The position numbers were made by a program, and so were the translations under genes. From positions 1,798,001-1,862,000 of the forward strand of contig JAULSN010000008.1 in assembly GCA_033439765.1 (NCBI GenBank): a stretch of DNA of 64,000 bases, read 5' to 3'. Below are positions 45,159 through 56,837 of this stretch, piece after piece (position 1 is the stretch's first letter; each line of letters begins with the position of its first letter). The DNA comes from Lasiosphaeria ovina. Its lineage: Eukaryota; Ascomycota; Sordariomycetes; Sordariales; Lasiosphaeriaceae. A model generated the notes under the pieces. It saw only the letters and a program-made list of their open reading frames with translations, ran no database searches and was not told the origin of the DNA.

Positions 45159-45410
45159 TACAATCCAGTCCCTGAATGTTTGTTAGCAGGGTGACTTTCG
45201 AAGATCGGAAGGGCCCAAACACTTTACGGCTCGACCTCAAGGTCTTTCGCCGAAGAGGTGACAACTATTAGATCCCCTATTTCAGAATTCTAGAGGCTTG
45301 CCTCTTCTCTAAAAGTACCTAGTAAAAGCCCTTTCTGCCGGTTTATTTGCGATAATCTTCTCCTTGTTCACAGGGTACCAGGCCAACAAACATTCAGGGA
45401 TTGGAGTGTA
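45159..45410 (+). mobile_element. MITE-like element copy B (252 bp)
   Basis: Ends TACAATCCAGTCCCTGAATG (left) and CATTCAGGGATTGGAGTGTA (right), giving inverted repeats of about 29 bp with TA at each edge. It is the most symmetric copy: inner TIR parts GTTTGTTAGC and GCCAACAAAC also pair. The interior matches the reverse complement of copy A and is similar to copy C. No coding capacity. Confidence 0.88.
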
Positions 45411-46823
45411 CAAACTGGAAACCTCAGAACCTTATAATATCCCTTAGTCGATGGGAAGCGGGACGAGATTGGCCTCTGCGCTGCCACTAGCCTGGTCTGG
45501 GTAGATCGATTCCTTTGGCTGGTAACTCAGGTTACTGCGTAAGAAATCCCCTCTCTGTGCCCCAGACGACAAACCCTAATGATATTCATGTCTATCCAAC
45601 ATCCTACTCGCCGGCTGAAAGACTCTTGAACTTGCGGCAACTCGATTCCCACGGTTCGCTTGGCCCGGGGAAACTAACTTGACGGTTGCACAATCAAAAC
45701 TAAATATTACTTGGCTTCATCAGTCTTCGTCGGTCTGCAGGACAAGGCAGCCTCGACGCATTCCCGATTGTGTGGGTATCGAAGTGCGTCCAGTGTCTAG
45801 CTCCCTCCACTCCACGGTGTTGTCCCGTCCTCCGACTGTTGCCAAGCACCTGGCAGTCAGAGCACAGCCTCAAAGCTTAGTCCAAGACCTCCCTGGGCCC
45901 CTGGGCCACGGACGGGACAGCAACAACAGCAGCGACGTTCTGGGTCCCTGATGCCCCGTGCTTTGGCCTTCCGTCCTGACACGCCCGACGGCCTTTGCAG
46001 CCATTTCTCACCACCCGCGGCCCCCGCAACCTCACTATAAGCCTAAGCTGCCGCGTGCTGAATTGTGTCGTCAACAACCTAACGGCCCCGGCCAAACAGC
46101 CACAGTCGGATTTGGAGAGCCGCGACAACCACACACAGGCCCCGCAAAAACACAGGCATCCTGGAACGTCAGCCCAAGCATCCATTTCCCCCAAGCTCCC
46201 GACGGCTCCCAGTACGCAGCACACTGCACACCCAGACACCATCCTACAACCATTGCAGCCGATATTCTCAGTCAAGTCTACCGTCGCGACGGTCTCGACG
46301 GACCCGCTCGCGATCCGCATCGCCGGCGTCAATCCTGTTGTCGCGTCCTGCCCTGATTAGCCAACGACTGCAACCACAACCATTCCTCCCTTCCTCGCTC
46401 GCTGGCCTGCCTGCCTACCTTAGGTTTCCTCTCCACGTCCAGCTCAGGGTCCACGACCCGCCCCCGTCTCTCGTCCCGACTGCGCCGCCCTAGGCCGTGC
46501 GACTACCATCCAGTACCTCGTCAAGTGCCGTCTGGTCGCTGGCCTGTTGTTGCAACCGTCTCCGACGCACTCTCGAAGCCCGCCATCGACCCCCGCTTTT
46601 GGCTCTGACCGACGCACGCACAGGCCGGCCTCTTGCACCGACATCAACTCTCGTCCGCCGCCACCACGTTGCCCTTGCACAACACTCGGCAGACAATCCA
46701 CAGTCGGCTACTTGGCTTCGTGAACGCGTCAGGGTTCCGCTGTCATCGTGCTTTGACACCCCTCAAAGGTCGAGTTGGGGGCCTCTAACCGCCCCGCGCC
46801 CAGAGAAACTGCTGCCTTTAAAG
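45411..46823. promoter_or_regulatory. Upstream region of the B56 gene (1.4 kb)
   Basis: Pyrimidine- and C-rich leader-like sequence at 45950-46820 with no long ORF starting from ATG. A frame upstream of the B56 ATG is open for 109 codons but begins at GTG. It is likely a long 5' UTR plus promoter. Confidence 0.45.
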
Positions 46824-49115
46824 ATGAAGCGGTTCGGGCAGAAAGTGGTACGTCTTGTCGTCCGCATTGGACACGCTCCAACCCTGCTTTGTAGATTGGG
46901 TTACATTTCCCTTCATGAATCTCAAGTAGCTAACGCGACTGCCCTGTTTCTTAGCTCCAAAGGACGCAAAGCAAGTCCTCGAGGAAGAAGGAATTGAAGG
47001 AGGGAACAGCATCGCCGAACTCTGTTGGCTCATCGAGGGAAGCCACTCAATCACCAGTCCTGACCCCATCGTCGTCTACATCGACCTTGAACGACATTCG
47101 CAACAAACCCTTGCCGCCCAACAACACATCCCACGATGAGCACCCGAACGCCGCGCTCGGCGCTCAGGCCGGACTGGTAGGTACTACCCAAAATCCCGGC
47201 GTGCCGGACAGATTCAGCAGCATAGGCGGATCGCCGCAGGGCGCCAATGGAGGCGCCACGCCTGCTAGGCATGGCCCTCTTCCCCCAACAGTGATAATTA
47301 GCCCAAGCGCTCCGGTAAGGTTTCCTGGGTACGCGAGCAGCTCTCTTGATCTGTACTGACGCATCGTCCTGTGAAGCATATACCCCCGCCTGGTGCGGCC
47401 GAGACCATGCCGCATGATCTCGCTCCTCCGAAAGCTGGGCAGAAGTCGCTCATATACGATCGCCTGCATCAGGGTCCCAAGGACGTGCTCGAGGGACCCA
47501 AGACACCGAGGCGGCAACACTCGTCTCGCTTCGACATCTCTGTCCACCGCGAGCTAGAAAAGCTCCCAGGCTTTCACGAGGTGCCGCCAAATCGCCGGCA
47601 GGAACTCTTCATGCAGAAGATTGAGCAGTGCAATGTCATATTCGACTTCAATGACGCTAGTGGCGACATGAAGTCGAAAGAAATCAAGAGACTGGCACTC
47701 CATGAACTATTAGACTATGTCGCTAACAACCGCCAAGTCATCACGGAGTCGATGTATCCCCGAGTTGTCGAGATGTTTGCAAAGAACCTGTTCCGTCCCA
47801 TTCCGCCCCCCATGAACCCCCAGGGCGAGGCGTTTGATCCCGAAGAGGATGAACCAGTCCTGGAGGTTGCTTGGCCGCATATCCAGGTCGTCTATGAGTT
47901 CTTCCTCCGTTTCATCGAGAGCCAGGACTTCAATACCAACATTGCAAAAGCATACATCGATCATAGCTTCGTCCTTCAGCTTCTTGAGCTGTTCGATTCC
48001 GAGGACCCTAGAGAACGAGACTTCCTCAAGACGACCCTGCACCGCATCTATGGCAAATTCCTGAACCTCCGGTCCTTTATTCGCCGCTCCATCAACAACG
48101 TATTCTTCCAGTTTACCTACGAGACGGAGAGATTCAATGGGATTGCCGAGCTTCTGGAGATTCTCGGCTCCATTATTAATGGATTTGCGCTGCCCCTGAA
48201 GGAAGAGCACAAACTCTTCCTCACGCGAGTTCTGCTCCCTCTCCACAAGGTCAAAAGCTTGAGCATGTATCATCCTCAGCTGGCGTACTGCATCGTGCAG
48301 TTCCTTGAAAAAGATGCATCCTTGACAGAAGAGGTATGTTTGTCTGAGTTTTCTGGAGACGTCATGATACTGACACCCGCCTTAGGTTGTGCTTGGTCTC
48401 TTGCGCTATTGGCCCAAAGTCAACAGCACCAAGGAGGTCATGTTCCTCAATGAGGTGGAAGATATCTTTGAGGTCATGGATCCGGCCGAGTTTGCCAAGG
48501 TCCAAGAGCCTCTGTTCCACCAGCTCGCCAAGTCGGTTGCGAGTCCTCACTTCCAGGTCGCAGAGAGGGCCCTGTACTTTTGGAACAATGAGTATTTCTG
48601 CAACCTGGTCAGCGACAATGTCGAGATAATCCTTCCCATCATGTTCGCGCCGCTTTATGAGAACTCAAAGGGTCACTGGAATAGGTATGTAGCCCCCTCG
48701 GTACGCTTGCTCGGGTTCTTGTCGCTCATGATTTGGCAGGACGATTCACGGCATGGTCTACAACGCGATGAAGTTGTTTATGGAGATTAACCCCCAGCTT
48801 TTTGATGACTGCTCGCACGAATATACGGAACAACAGAACAGCGCGGCATCAAGAGAAGCTACACGGGAGAGAAAATGGGCTGCCATCACGGAACAGGCCA
48901 ACCAGAGAAAGCTGAACGGCTCAGCCAGTGCCCCTGGTCCGGGAGCGACGCGCTCAACTCCTAGTACGATGCCTAGGGTTGACGAAGTCGATACTGCCGA
49001 GGACAACCAGAAGAGGCTAGATTCGCTGAAGCTTCAGGACAGCGATCGCCGGGAGCGCCGACCCACAATTCACGAACGACAAAATTCAGTAGGCTCGTCT
49101 AGAAGCCAGCGGTGA
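46824..49115 (+). CDS. PP2A regulatory subunit B56 (Rts1 type), 671 aa
   Basis: Five exons: 46824-46847, 46955-47314, 47377-48333, 48386-48684 and 48740-49115. Exon 1 encodes eight residues (MKRFGQKV). All donors fit GTRNGT or GTAAGG, and phases 0, 0, 0 and 2 agree. A basic then Ser/Thr/Pro-rich N-terminus of about 165 residues precedes the B56 core of HEAT-like repeats: [63 protein letters not shown] and [20 protein letters not shown], through [21 protein letters not shown]56 recruits PP2A to substrates with LxxIxE motifs and acts in spindle position, shugoshin-dependent cohesin protection and stress control. Length and N-terminal extension fit yeast Rts1 rather than animal isoforms. Confidence 0.95.
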
Positions 49116-50954
49116 TCCTTGTTCGACATGTGCCAGCACATTCCTCTGGCATTTCTTTGATTCTGGCGCACGACTAGTTATATCCCCGGGTCATCGGCAG
49201 CGCAGTATTTTATCTTCCAAACTCGGCGTCATCACTTGGCCCCCTCAAGAAAGGATTACCCCACCTCCGGATACCGACTCTTTCCTCGCGACCCACGCTC
49301 GTTCAGATTTTTGATTTCTAGGATTTGTGTGGGAAAAGGAAGACGAAGTTGCGGGCGGGGCAGCTCAAGAAGGTCTGATCGGGGGAAAAAGAAAAAGACT
49401 TTGGCAAATTCGGCTTTGATGTTTTAGATCGCGGCGGCCGTAATCGACGCTGCCCAACCCTACGTATGTGTCTTGTGAATTTTCATTGTTAATATTCTCA
49501 AATTCTTTTCTCTTTTAGTTTCTCTTCTTTCCTTGTGTGACAGGGAGAGGGTATATAACGACCTTGAGGATGCTATTGAGGTTTTATCTTTCTTTTCGAC
49601 TCTTCCGTGCCAGGGATGGGCAGCGCTAGCGGCCAGCGGCTGCAGCCAGTTGTTGCTGCTGCTGCCGTTTGATCAGTCCTTACGCGCGCGCACCACGGAA
49701 CCCTACAGCCCAAGCCTCTTTTACAACCAGTTGGATTTGTGAAGTGGGGAAGCGGAAGGCGGGAAGGGAAGGACGACTTTTTTGCTTTCCGCAAAGAAGT
49801 TATCGCCCATAAAAACTTGACGAAAGAAAAGCAAAGTTGCCATTATCGGCGGGGATTTGATTTGTATGGTGGGAATGGGAGTGGGGGTGGGGGATTGACT
49901 GGAACTGATGGGACGAACGTGAAATGGAAACCCCAGGGCGAGAAAGGAGTGGGAGGGTAGGGCAGCGGTGCGAGGAGACAGTCAGTCAGAAAATGGGAGA
50001 AAGGGAGATAGAAGGAGACAAGAGGACTAGATGGCAGTGCTGCGAGCGAACCGGTTTACTTGTCTCTCTGTCTCTCCCTCTCTCCCTCTCTCTCTCTCTC
50101 TCTCTTTCTCTTTTTGGTCTGTCTCTGGTCTGTCTCCTATCGTGGATTTTCTTTTTACCCTTATTATTAGGTATTCTTTTTCCTCTCTGAGTCCTCTATT
50201 ATCATTATCATTATTGGTTGTTGTGTTTCGTCGACGGAGTTTTTCCACCCCATTTTCTTTCTTTTCTGCGCCTGATTTACGTTTCCTCTTCCTATAGCTG
50301 CTCTTGCTGCCTTTTGCCAAATGAAATGGCTGCTGCTTTTCCCTTCTCCTTTCCTCTTCTTTCCCCTCCCGCTTTCTCCACCCCGCCTTCATCTCGGTTC
50401 ATTATGATTGCTGGGTGTCCGGTGTGCTGTTATTGATAATGATGTTGGTGTTTACCTAATTCGGCTGCTGTGCTTTTGCGTGCTCGAGTGCTGCCGCGCA
50501 AAAAGGCTACGGCAGTGCCTTTTTTTCATTACTTTAGCTACTTACTACGTACTAAGTTATAGATCTCCCTTCGGTAGTGTAGCTGATGAACTGATGACGG
50601 CGGTGATGACGAGAACAACACACAATCAGTAGCAGCACTAAATAAAGGGAGCAACAGCTGATTAAATAACTGATCCATTGAGAAGCAAACCGAATCTTGA
50701 ATACTTACTCTAATCCGTACAATGTTGTTTTGCTTCATAAAAAGCGAGAAGTGACCAACCTCCTCTAAAAGGTTCGGATAGCCGTTGCAGGGGCAATAAC
50801 GCGAACCTGCCAGTGCCGCCATTATTTGCAGATTACAAGATGTACAAGTTTAAACAATACACTATTCTCGTCATGCATTTGTTGCTCCTTTGGTCTTTTC
50901 GCTGTCAATTAGTCATACTCATACTCATACACTCATACTCGGGAAGGGATATGT
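49116..50954. other. Convergent intergenic region with CT microsatellite
   Basis: 3' flanks of the B56 gene and the CID gene. It has a (CT)n-rich microsatellite at about 50062-50112 and pyrimidine-rich DNA to 50400. No supported ORF or RNA. Confidence 0.5.
50062..50112. repeat. CT/TCTC microsatellite
   Basis: Nearly pure CT dinucleotide and CTCTCC repeats on the plus strand. Simple sequence with no other meaning seen. Confidence 0.85.
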
Positions 50955-51092
50955 TTACCGGCGCCGATCGTTGCTCGCGCGGTGCTGGCCACCCTGGCCA
51001 CGGTGACGACGCTGGCCGTGCTGGTCACGCTGGCAGTTCTGACCACGCTGGCGAAATGAAGGGTCCGAAGGGGGTAACGGGGAATCCGAATT
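50955..51092 (-). other. In-frame 45-codon extension after the CID-gene stop
   Basis: Directly after TAG the same frame continues for 45 codons to TAA (50955-50957). After a short SDSPLPPSDPSF linker it becomes repeats of CAG-CGT-type codons reading QRGQNCQRDQHGQRRHRGQ, ending NDRRR. The composition matches the Arg/Gly-rich end of the protein, so this looks like coding DNA reached by stop readthrough, or a recent nonsense change of a Gln codon (CAG to TAG). Confidence 0.5.
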
Positions 51093-52888
51093 CTATTGCA
51101 ATCCGCCCGAACCTTGACCGGACCCTCTGCCACCTCTGCCATAGTATTGGCCTCGGGGATTTCCACCCCCACGTCCTCGGTTGTGATTGTTTTGATCTGC
51201 TGGATATAGAGGGGGTTGTGGTTGGGCCCATCCGCCAGCGAAGCCAGGCGCAAAACTCCCTGGGCCAGTCATCTGCTGCGCGGCAGGAGGCGGCGGGGGC
51301 GGCCAGGCGCCTTGGAAATTATGAGGCGGCGGAGGCGGAACCGATGAACCCCCCCAGTGGTTGTATTGCTGTGGGTGGTAGCTGGAGAAGGGGCCTGGCT
51401 GGTACGGCTGAGGCGGGTTTCGCGGAACAAATGCGTTCGTCTGCGTGCGAAACTGCATTCCTGGATTTCCAGGAGCCGGGACAGGAGCCGGTGCAGGAGC
51501 CGGCGAGTAGGATCGGCTCCGAGAGCGGGAGCGGGAGCGGGACATTGAGCGGCTATACCTCGAGCTCATTGGTCTAATGGTCCTGGACTGCGACCGCGAC
51601 CGCGACCGCGATCTTCGCTGCCGCTTGAACGCGGGTCTGGTTGAGCGCCTGCTTGAGCTTGTGCTGCGCGTATGGGATCGGTTGCGACGATGAGGTACTT
51701 GTGACGAGCTACGCGACCGGCTATACGATCGAGGCGACCGCGCCCTTCCGCGCTGTTCTCCGTCGGGCGTGTTGTCGCCTCGTGCCCGAGCCTTCATCTG
51801 CTCGCAAAAGTTTCGGGACCAGCCATAGTACGTGTCTCCAACTGTGGATCCGGTCGTCTCATCAATTCGAAATTCTTCGCCCATCTGGTTAATGTCGGGC
51901 CGGGTCTCGTTGACATTGACCTCAGTTTCGTAGATTTTATCCACATCGACAAGAAGTTTCTTGACCGCGTCCACAAGATCTGCTGGGGGCGGGCTTGTTG
52001 GAAGCACGGTTGCCTTGATGTCTGATGGGTTCATAGGCCTGTTTGGCCGTTGTCTGAGCAAGCTAATCATGTTGCCGGCAGGCAGATCGAACCACGGCGT
52101 GGACGGGTCTCCATGCGTGGAGGGGAAAACGAAATTGGGGGTTTTGGCGGCCTTGGCCACGGCTGTCCCTTCGCTGCTGAGACCATGCTGCCCAGACAAC
52201 GGACTGTCAAGCGCAGCCCGAAGCTCTGCAACAAAGGCGTCGGTGAAATACATTCCCTGCTCCCAGAGCCCGATCAAGGCCTTGATCTTGGCCACATGCT
52301 TTGGGCACTTTTCAAAGGACGAGGTGCTGCTGAAAAGGGACGGAATGACTGGACCAAGGCCCTCCAGATTCTTGGCGAACGATTCATCGCTCATGCGGAC
52401 CTTGGTGTGGTAAAGGATGTCGTTCAAGATGTACAGAAGCGAGAGACATCTCCGCTTCGCTGAAGGCTGACGCACCCGGCCTGACTGCGGCTGTGGCTCG
52501 GCTACACGAGCAGCACCGCTGCCTTTCTCTGACGCAAACGAGCTGGCCAAGGCAGCCAGGTATTTGCAGAAAAGCGCGACGAGCTCAGGCGAGTTAACAA
52601 CAACGCGGAGCGCCCACTGCTTGCATTTCTATACAATACCGCAAAAATGACGTTCAAACGACGTTAGCAAGCAATCTATAAAAGCAACATGAGTTAGGGG
52701 GAAATGATTCATACCTGGATGTTGGTAGGCGAGCCCTGCGTAAAGGTGGCATTGAGAAACTTGAGTATCTCGTTAAGTTCAGCAAGGCCTCTGGCAGGCG
52801 GGGCGTGCGCGCGGATCAGCGCTGAAGTCAACGCCACCTTGGCCTTGCCCACAACTTCTTGTGCTTCTTGTGCTTCTTGTGATGCCAT
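51093..52888 (-). CDS. CID-domain RNA-processing protein with RS-rich C-terminus, 569 aa
   Basis: Exons 52888-52715 and 52628-51093. The intron has donor GTATGA, branch TTGCTAACGTC and acceptor TGTATAG; phase 0 joining gives SPTNIQ-KCKQWALR. The N-terminal 150 residues are a helical CTD-interaction domain (EILKFLNATFTQGSPTNIQ, VVVNSPELVALFCKYLAAL, RCLSLLYILNDILYHTKVR). It is followed by a conserved middle (LIGLWEQGMYFTDAFVAELR), a long Arg/Ser-dipeptide region (about 335-430) and a Pro/Gly-rich end. CID proteins bind phosphorylated Pol II CTD; with an RS domain this resembles CHERP/SR140-like splicing factors and fungal RNA-processing proteins. The predicted stop TAG (51093-51095) is followed by an open Arg/Gly/Gln-rich extension (see findings). 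A protein starting with MAQTRG upstream of 52888 is possible but less likely. Confidence 0.85.
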
Positions 52889-53720
52889 TGCGACTCCGGT
52901 ACAACCTGTGTGAAGAAAAAGGGGAGGGTGCGGTAATTTACGCCCACGAGTTTGGGCCAAATGGTGTAGTCGAATGAGAAGCTGTACGTCGTGAACACGT
53001 CTGAGGTTCGGTGATTGACGCGCGCCTTCCTGAGTTCAAGGACGAAATTCGAGGTACCGACTGTGAAGGCAGCCCGACCCTGCACTGTTGACGAGGCACC
53101 TCTGGTGGGGCAGGGTGTGGGGCAGCTATCCGTCGGCACGCTAGTCCGTATTCGTACTTGGTACTGTGCAGAGACTCCACACCGTGATCGAAGCTTCGGA
53201 GGGTGGGTGGTCGCCCCACTTATTGAGAAGCTCTGCATCAAGCATCCTGAAGGTGACGGGAACTGATTGACACGCTTTTGCCCTGACGTAGTTATGGAAA
53301 TTATTACCAATATTACGAACTTGTTCGGGAGATAATTTATGTACGTTGCTCCTGTCAAATCGAGTTACATTAGATTGGCTCTTAGTGATCAATCTACTAT
53401 TCAGTAATACAAGAATAAGATCCTGTATTTTTGTGGAATTCAAGACCAGCAAATACAGCAGTTCTGAGACATGATTGAATAACGATACCAACACACTGAG
53501 GGGAGAGTAAAGGCTTCTGTTTTCTGAGAACGCCTCTTGGTAAACAGTTGCAAAGAAGCCATCCATAACCGCCGACAGCAATATTAGGTCCAGGACACGG
53601 AGTGTGAGGTTTACCGAAACCAGTCTATCCACCTCCCACGCGAACCGAACCAGCATACCTCCGCACACACAATCATTACACGTAACTCTTCACAGTTTTC
53701 TCGCCGCCCTATCTAGCACC
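52889..53720. promoter_or_regulatory. Promoter region of the CID gene
   Basis: About 830 bp. A minus-strand ORF of 175 codons (53141-53668) is AT-richer and has no recognisable domain or good start context. Not supported as a gene. Confidence 0.4.
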
Positions 53721-54368
53721 TTAAGAAAACCGATCGCCCTTTGGGCTTCGGAACGGCGTGCTGCTCTCGTATTTGCTTTTTTCGAATACCCGCTCGCTCT
53801 CGGTAGCGGGGGCATGCCTTGTAGGGGCAGGGTCGCTGCTGGATTCCTGGCTGGGCGAACCCGCCGTGTCTGTCCGCGCTGGTCCTCCGTTGGCGCTAGT
53901 TATGGGAGCGGCCGAGCCTCCCATTGCTGCCGAGGATAGCGGCCGTGTTGGGATGTTGTCCGAATACTCGAGCGACTCAACCATACGCTTCTTCTTCCGC
54001 TGCTCTTCCAATCGAGATTGGCGATCCGCATTGATGCTGCGCTTCGCAAAGACATATGCTCCGGCACCCGCTGTGCGCCGGCCGAAAGAGCTTGTCAGTC
54101 CAACCACACGACGTCAGGAGGAGATTCGGAACCGGCGGCCATATCATACCAACACACAAAGACCCCCAACCAAGCCTGCAGGGCGGCGTTGTCATCAGCT
54201 CTCGAACGGACCTCGTGATGTGGGCGACGGTCGGGATTCGTCTTACCAGAAAGATTTGACCTGCGTGGCACGTAGTGAGCATGGGATAATGTAATGAACA
54301 AAACCTGGCCACCTTGCTAGGCAGAAGAAGAGACCAGTTCGGGCGGGAATCCAGCTTACCGTGTTCAT
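53721..54368 (-). CDS. Small Arg/Lys-rich protein, about 130 aa, three exons
   Basis: Proposed exons 54368-54360 (ATG AAC ACG), a 14-nt microexon 54260-54247, and 54090-53721. Donors GTAAGC and GTAAGA and acceptors ACGCAG and GACAAG agree in phase and read MNTVKSF, then SFGRRTAGAGAYVFAKRSIN and ADRQSRLEEQRKKKRMVESL. A Gly/Ala stretch with hydrophobic character is followed by a basic amphipathic helix and a disordered Ser/Pro tail. Short fungal mitochondrial-type proteins (possibly DUF4748, from memory, unsure) look like this. Exon 3 is well supported. The two tiny 5' exons are inferred from splice signals; if wrong, the start would be internal to exon 3 (the ORF start at 54107). Confidence 0.6.
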
Positions 54369-54809
54369 TTTGGCGCAATTGAGCTAGCGTCTGCTCGAGT
54401 TACGGCTCTAGGCAATTGGGATACGTTGAGGATAATGGTAGGAGAAAGAAAGTGCGACTTTATCAGGATCGAGAGAGGTCTTTCGCCGGCTTGCGCGCAG
54501 TGGTTGTGGTGTGATGTCGACGTTCTAGAAGAGCTTTGCTCCACTATTATTCCATATCGCTATCGGTGCAACGACAAACTCAAGCCGAAGCCCGGGCCCT
54601 GGGCTCAGTGAAGGCCCCACAGGCCAAACGAACAACTTGACCTCGATAGCCAGCCCAGAGAATATATCAACCAAGCTGGTTCCTGCTTTTAATAATAAGC
54701 TTTTGTGAGACTGATGGCTGCAATCATCATGTGTATGAATACATACAGTGGAAAATTACCTTTTACGGAACATCCCAGGTACGCCCCTGGAAGTTGGCGG
54801 TGATGTGTA
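54369..54809. promoter_or_regulatory. Upstream region of the small Arg-rich gene
   Basis: About 440 bp; no supported ORF, and AT-rich toward 54700. Confidence 0.4.
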
Positions 54810-55019
54810 TACAGTCCAATCCCTGAATGCTTCTTAGCTGGGGACTTCCCAAAATCCGAATGGCCTCATACCTTACTCCTTGCCGTAAAGGCCTTTTTGC
54901 AAGGGAGATAATAACTATAGAAACACCTATTAAAGGCCTCTAGCCGATTTATCTGCTACAACCTTTATTCTACCCAAGTATCCGTACCAGTCCAATAAAC
55001 ATTCAGGGGTTGGATTGTA
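54810..55019 (+). mobile_element. MITE-like element copy C (210 bp)
   Basis: Ends TACAGTCCAATCCCTGAATG (left) and CATTCAGGGGTTGGATTGTA (right), with TA at both edges. It is shorter than copies A and B. Interior shares AATAACTATAGAAACACC and CCTATTAAAGGCCTCTAGCC-type sequence with the reverse complement of A. No ORF. Confidence 0.85.
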
Positions 55020-56837
55020 TGTACGTGTGGCCCGGAGGATCCACGGACTTGTTATTCCACACAAGTGCTTCTCCGTATCTGTACTACTGAACAATACGTG
55101 GAAAGTGACTCCTCTTCCATCTTTGTCTTGCCCACTGAACTGTGCTCTGGCACCTTTATTTTCTCCGCGTATTGGTGCTGCCTCCGTGTCGTCGCACAGC
55201 ATTGAGTAATATCGTGCAACAAGAATTGCGGCGTTCTGTGCCTTTTGCAAGATTGGTTGTTGGGTTTCATGTTGGCTGTTTGAGTGTTGAAGGGAATATT
55301 CCTGTCGACGACATTCCGTATATACATTCAGTGGGCATGCGTGTCAGGAATGTTCACAACCTGGAACTAGATTGTTGCGCAAACATGGGCGTTGTGTGCA
55401 TGGGAAGTCGGAGGTCTTGTGCTCAACGCCATGAGGTATTCCGTACCATAGGTATACAGGAAATTCGATGGAGTAGGGGATGGGCTCCAACGGGGCGGCC
55501 TGCCTGTCCGGTGCACGACAGTCCATGTAACAGAGGACCATGCTTTTATTAGGGCCATGCTTTCTAATTGCATTGGAAAGGAGCAGGGCAAATTACCGTC
55601 TTTCCAACCTGATGAAGGCCCTGTGCCTAATTGCACTGCTGCTGTCGGGTGAGACGTGCCTGAGTCTCTGCAAGGTTTCGACAGCCATGGGATAGCATCG
55701 GGCAACTCTGTCAATTACGGTTATCCTGCACCACTTTTAGCCTGCTTTGTCTGGCAAACCTTCCGAGCTCTCTGACATTTCTCATGTTCTGCAGATGCTC
55801 GCCCGCCGTACCTGTCTCGAACCCTCAAGGTTACAGGTGGGTATGTACCACAAAGCCCGAGTCGGCATTGCGGCGCTGGTTGCGGTGTCCGCTGAAGGTG
55901 CTTACAAGACGACGACTGGAGGCTGACGCTATGATAAAGAATAGATAATCACAGGTTAGACTGATTAGCTTGGGACCTGTATAGGCACCTACTAGGTACG
56001 AAGAGCCAAAGGCTTCGAATCTATAGATTGCCTTTACCTAAAACATACGAAGCTGGTATGGCGTATGTCCTGGTGCAACACACCGGAAGTCTGGTATTGG
56101 AGGTAAGGTATACTAGGTGTATGTACCTTACCTCCAAGTTTGCTTCCGTAGCATACGCTATGCCATTTCCACAGCTTCCAGACCTTCTGGTCGGTTACCT
56201 TAGTTTTTCTTTTGAGCCTAGAAGAAGCAGAAGCAAGCCATATCGTCATCTGGCGGCCGCGTCTTGCTGCGTGTCCCACCTTCCATTAGTATGCGGAGGG
56301 GCCATTTAAGCCCCAACATCCACGGAAACCGGGCAGTTACACAGCCCCTCCAGGCGGCTTTCCCCCTGGCTCCCCCAACTATCCCCCACCTTCCGGCGCG
56401 CATCCGAGTCGTCTCGTCTCTCCCTTTGGACACTGCGAACCTACTGAAACTGGGAAATTCGAAACCACGAAACAAGACAGACTGTCCGCCCACACGACCA
56501 CACACACCACACCCGCCCTCACGAGGGCACTATTCCCGCGATATTCGCTACGGCTTGCTGACACAGTCACCACGACCTCGCATCACCGACACCGGCAACA
56601 TTGCGCCTGGTCGTCCTTCTCGTACGGATACATAGCATACGCCGTGCGCGTGTGCACTGTCCGTGGCTAGCATAGCATCGTCTGCTGCCTGCATGTACTT
56701 GCAGCTGCTCATGTCTTCAACGTTTCCAATACCTGGGGTTTTATGAGAGAAATCGCCGGCCGCGGTTGTTATGGACACAGCACCTAGGGACCTGCTACTC
56801 GCCGATCGCTGCCGCTGTCACTGTCGCTGCCGTTGCC
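55020..56837. promoter_or_regulatory. Upstream region of the 5-phosphatase gene (1.8 kb)
   Basis: Includes a perfect 14-bp hairpin at 56097-56137. The plus-strand C-rich part (56280-56830) looks like promoter and 5' UTR. No supported ORF. Confidence 0.45.
56097..56137. repeat. Perfect 14-bp inverted repeat containing AGGTAAGGTA
   Basis: TTGGAGGTAAGGTA (56097-56110), a 13-nt loop, then TACCTTACCTCCAA (56124-56137). The arms hold the AGGTAAGGTA motif that recurs in intergenic DNA across the window. Confidence 0.85.

Noticed and set aside
53141..53668. Minus-strand ORF of 175 codons upstream of the CID gene
   Set aside because: AT-rich, no recognisable domain, and it occupies the promoter region of a neighbouring gene.
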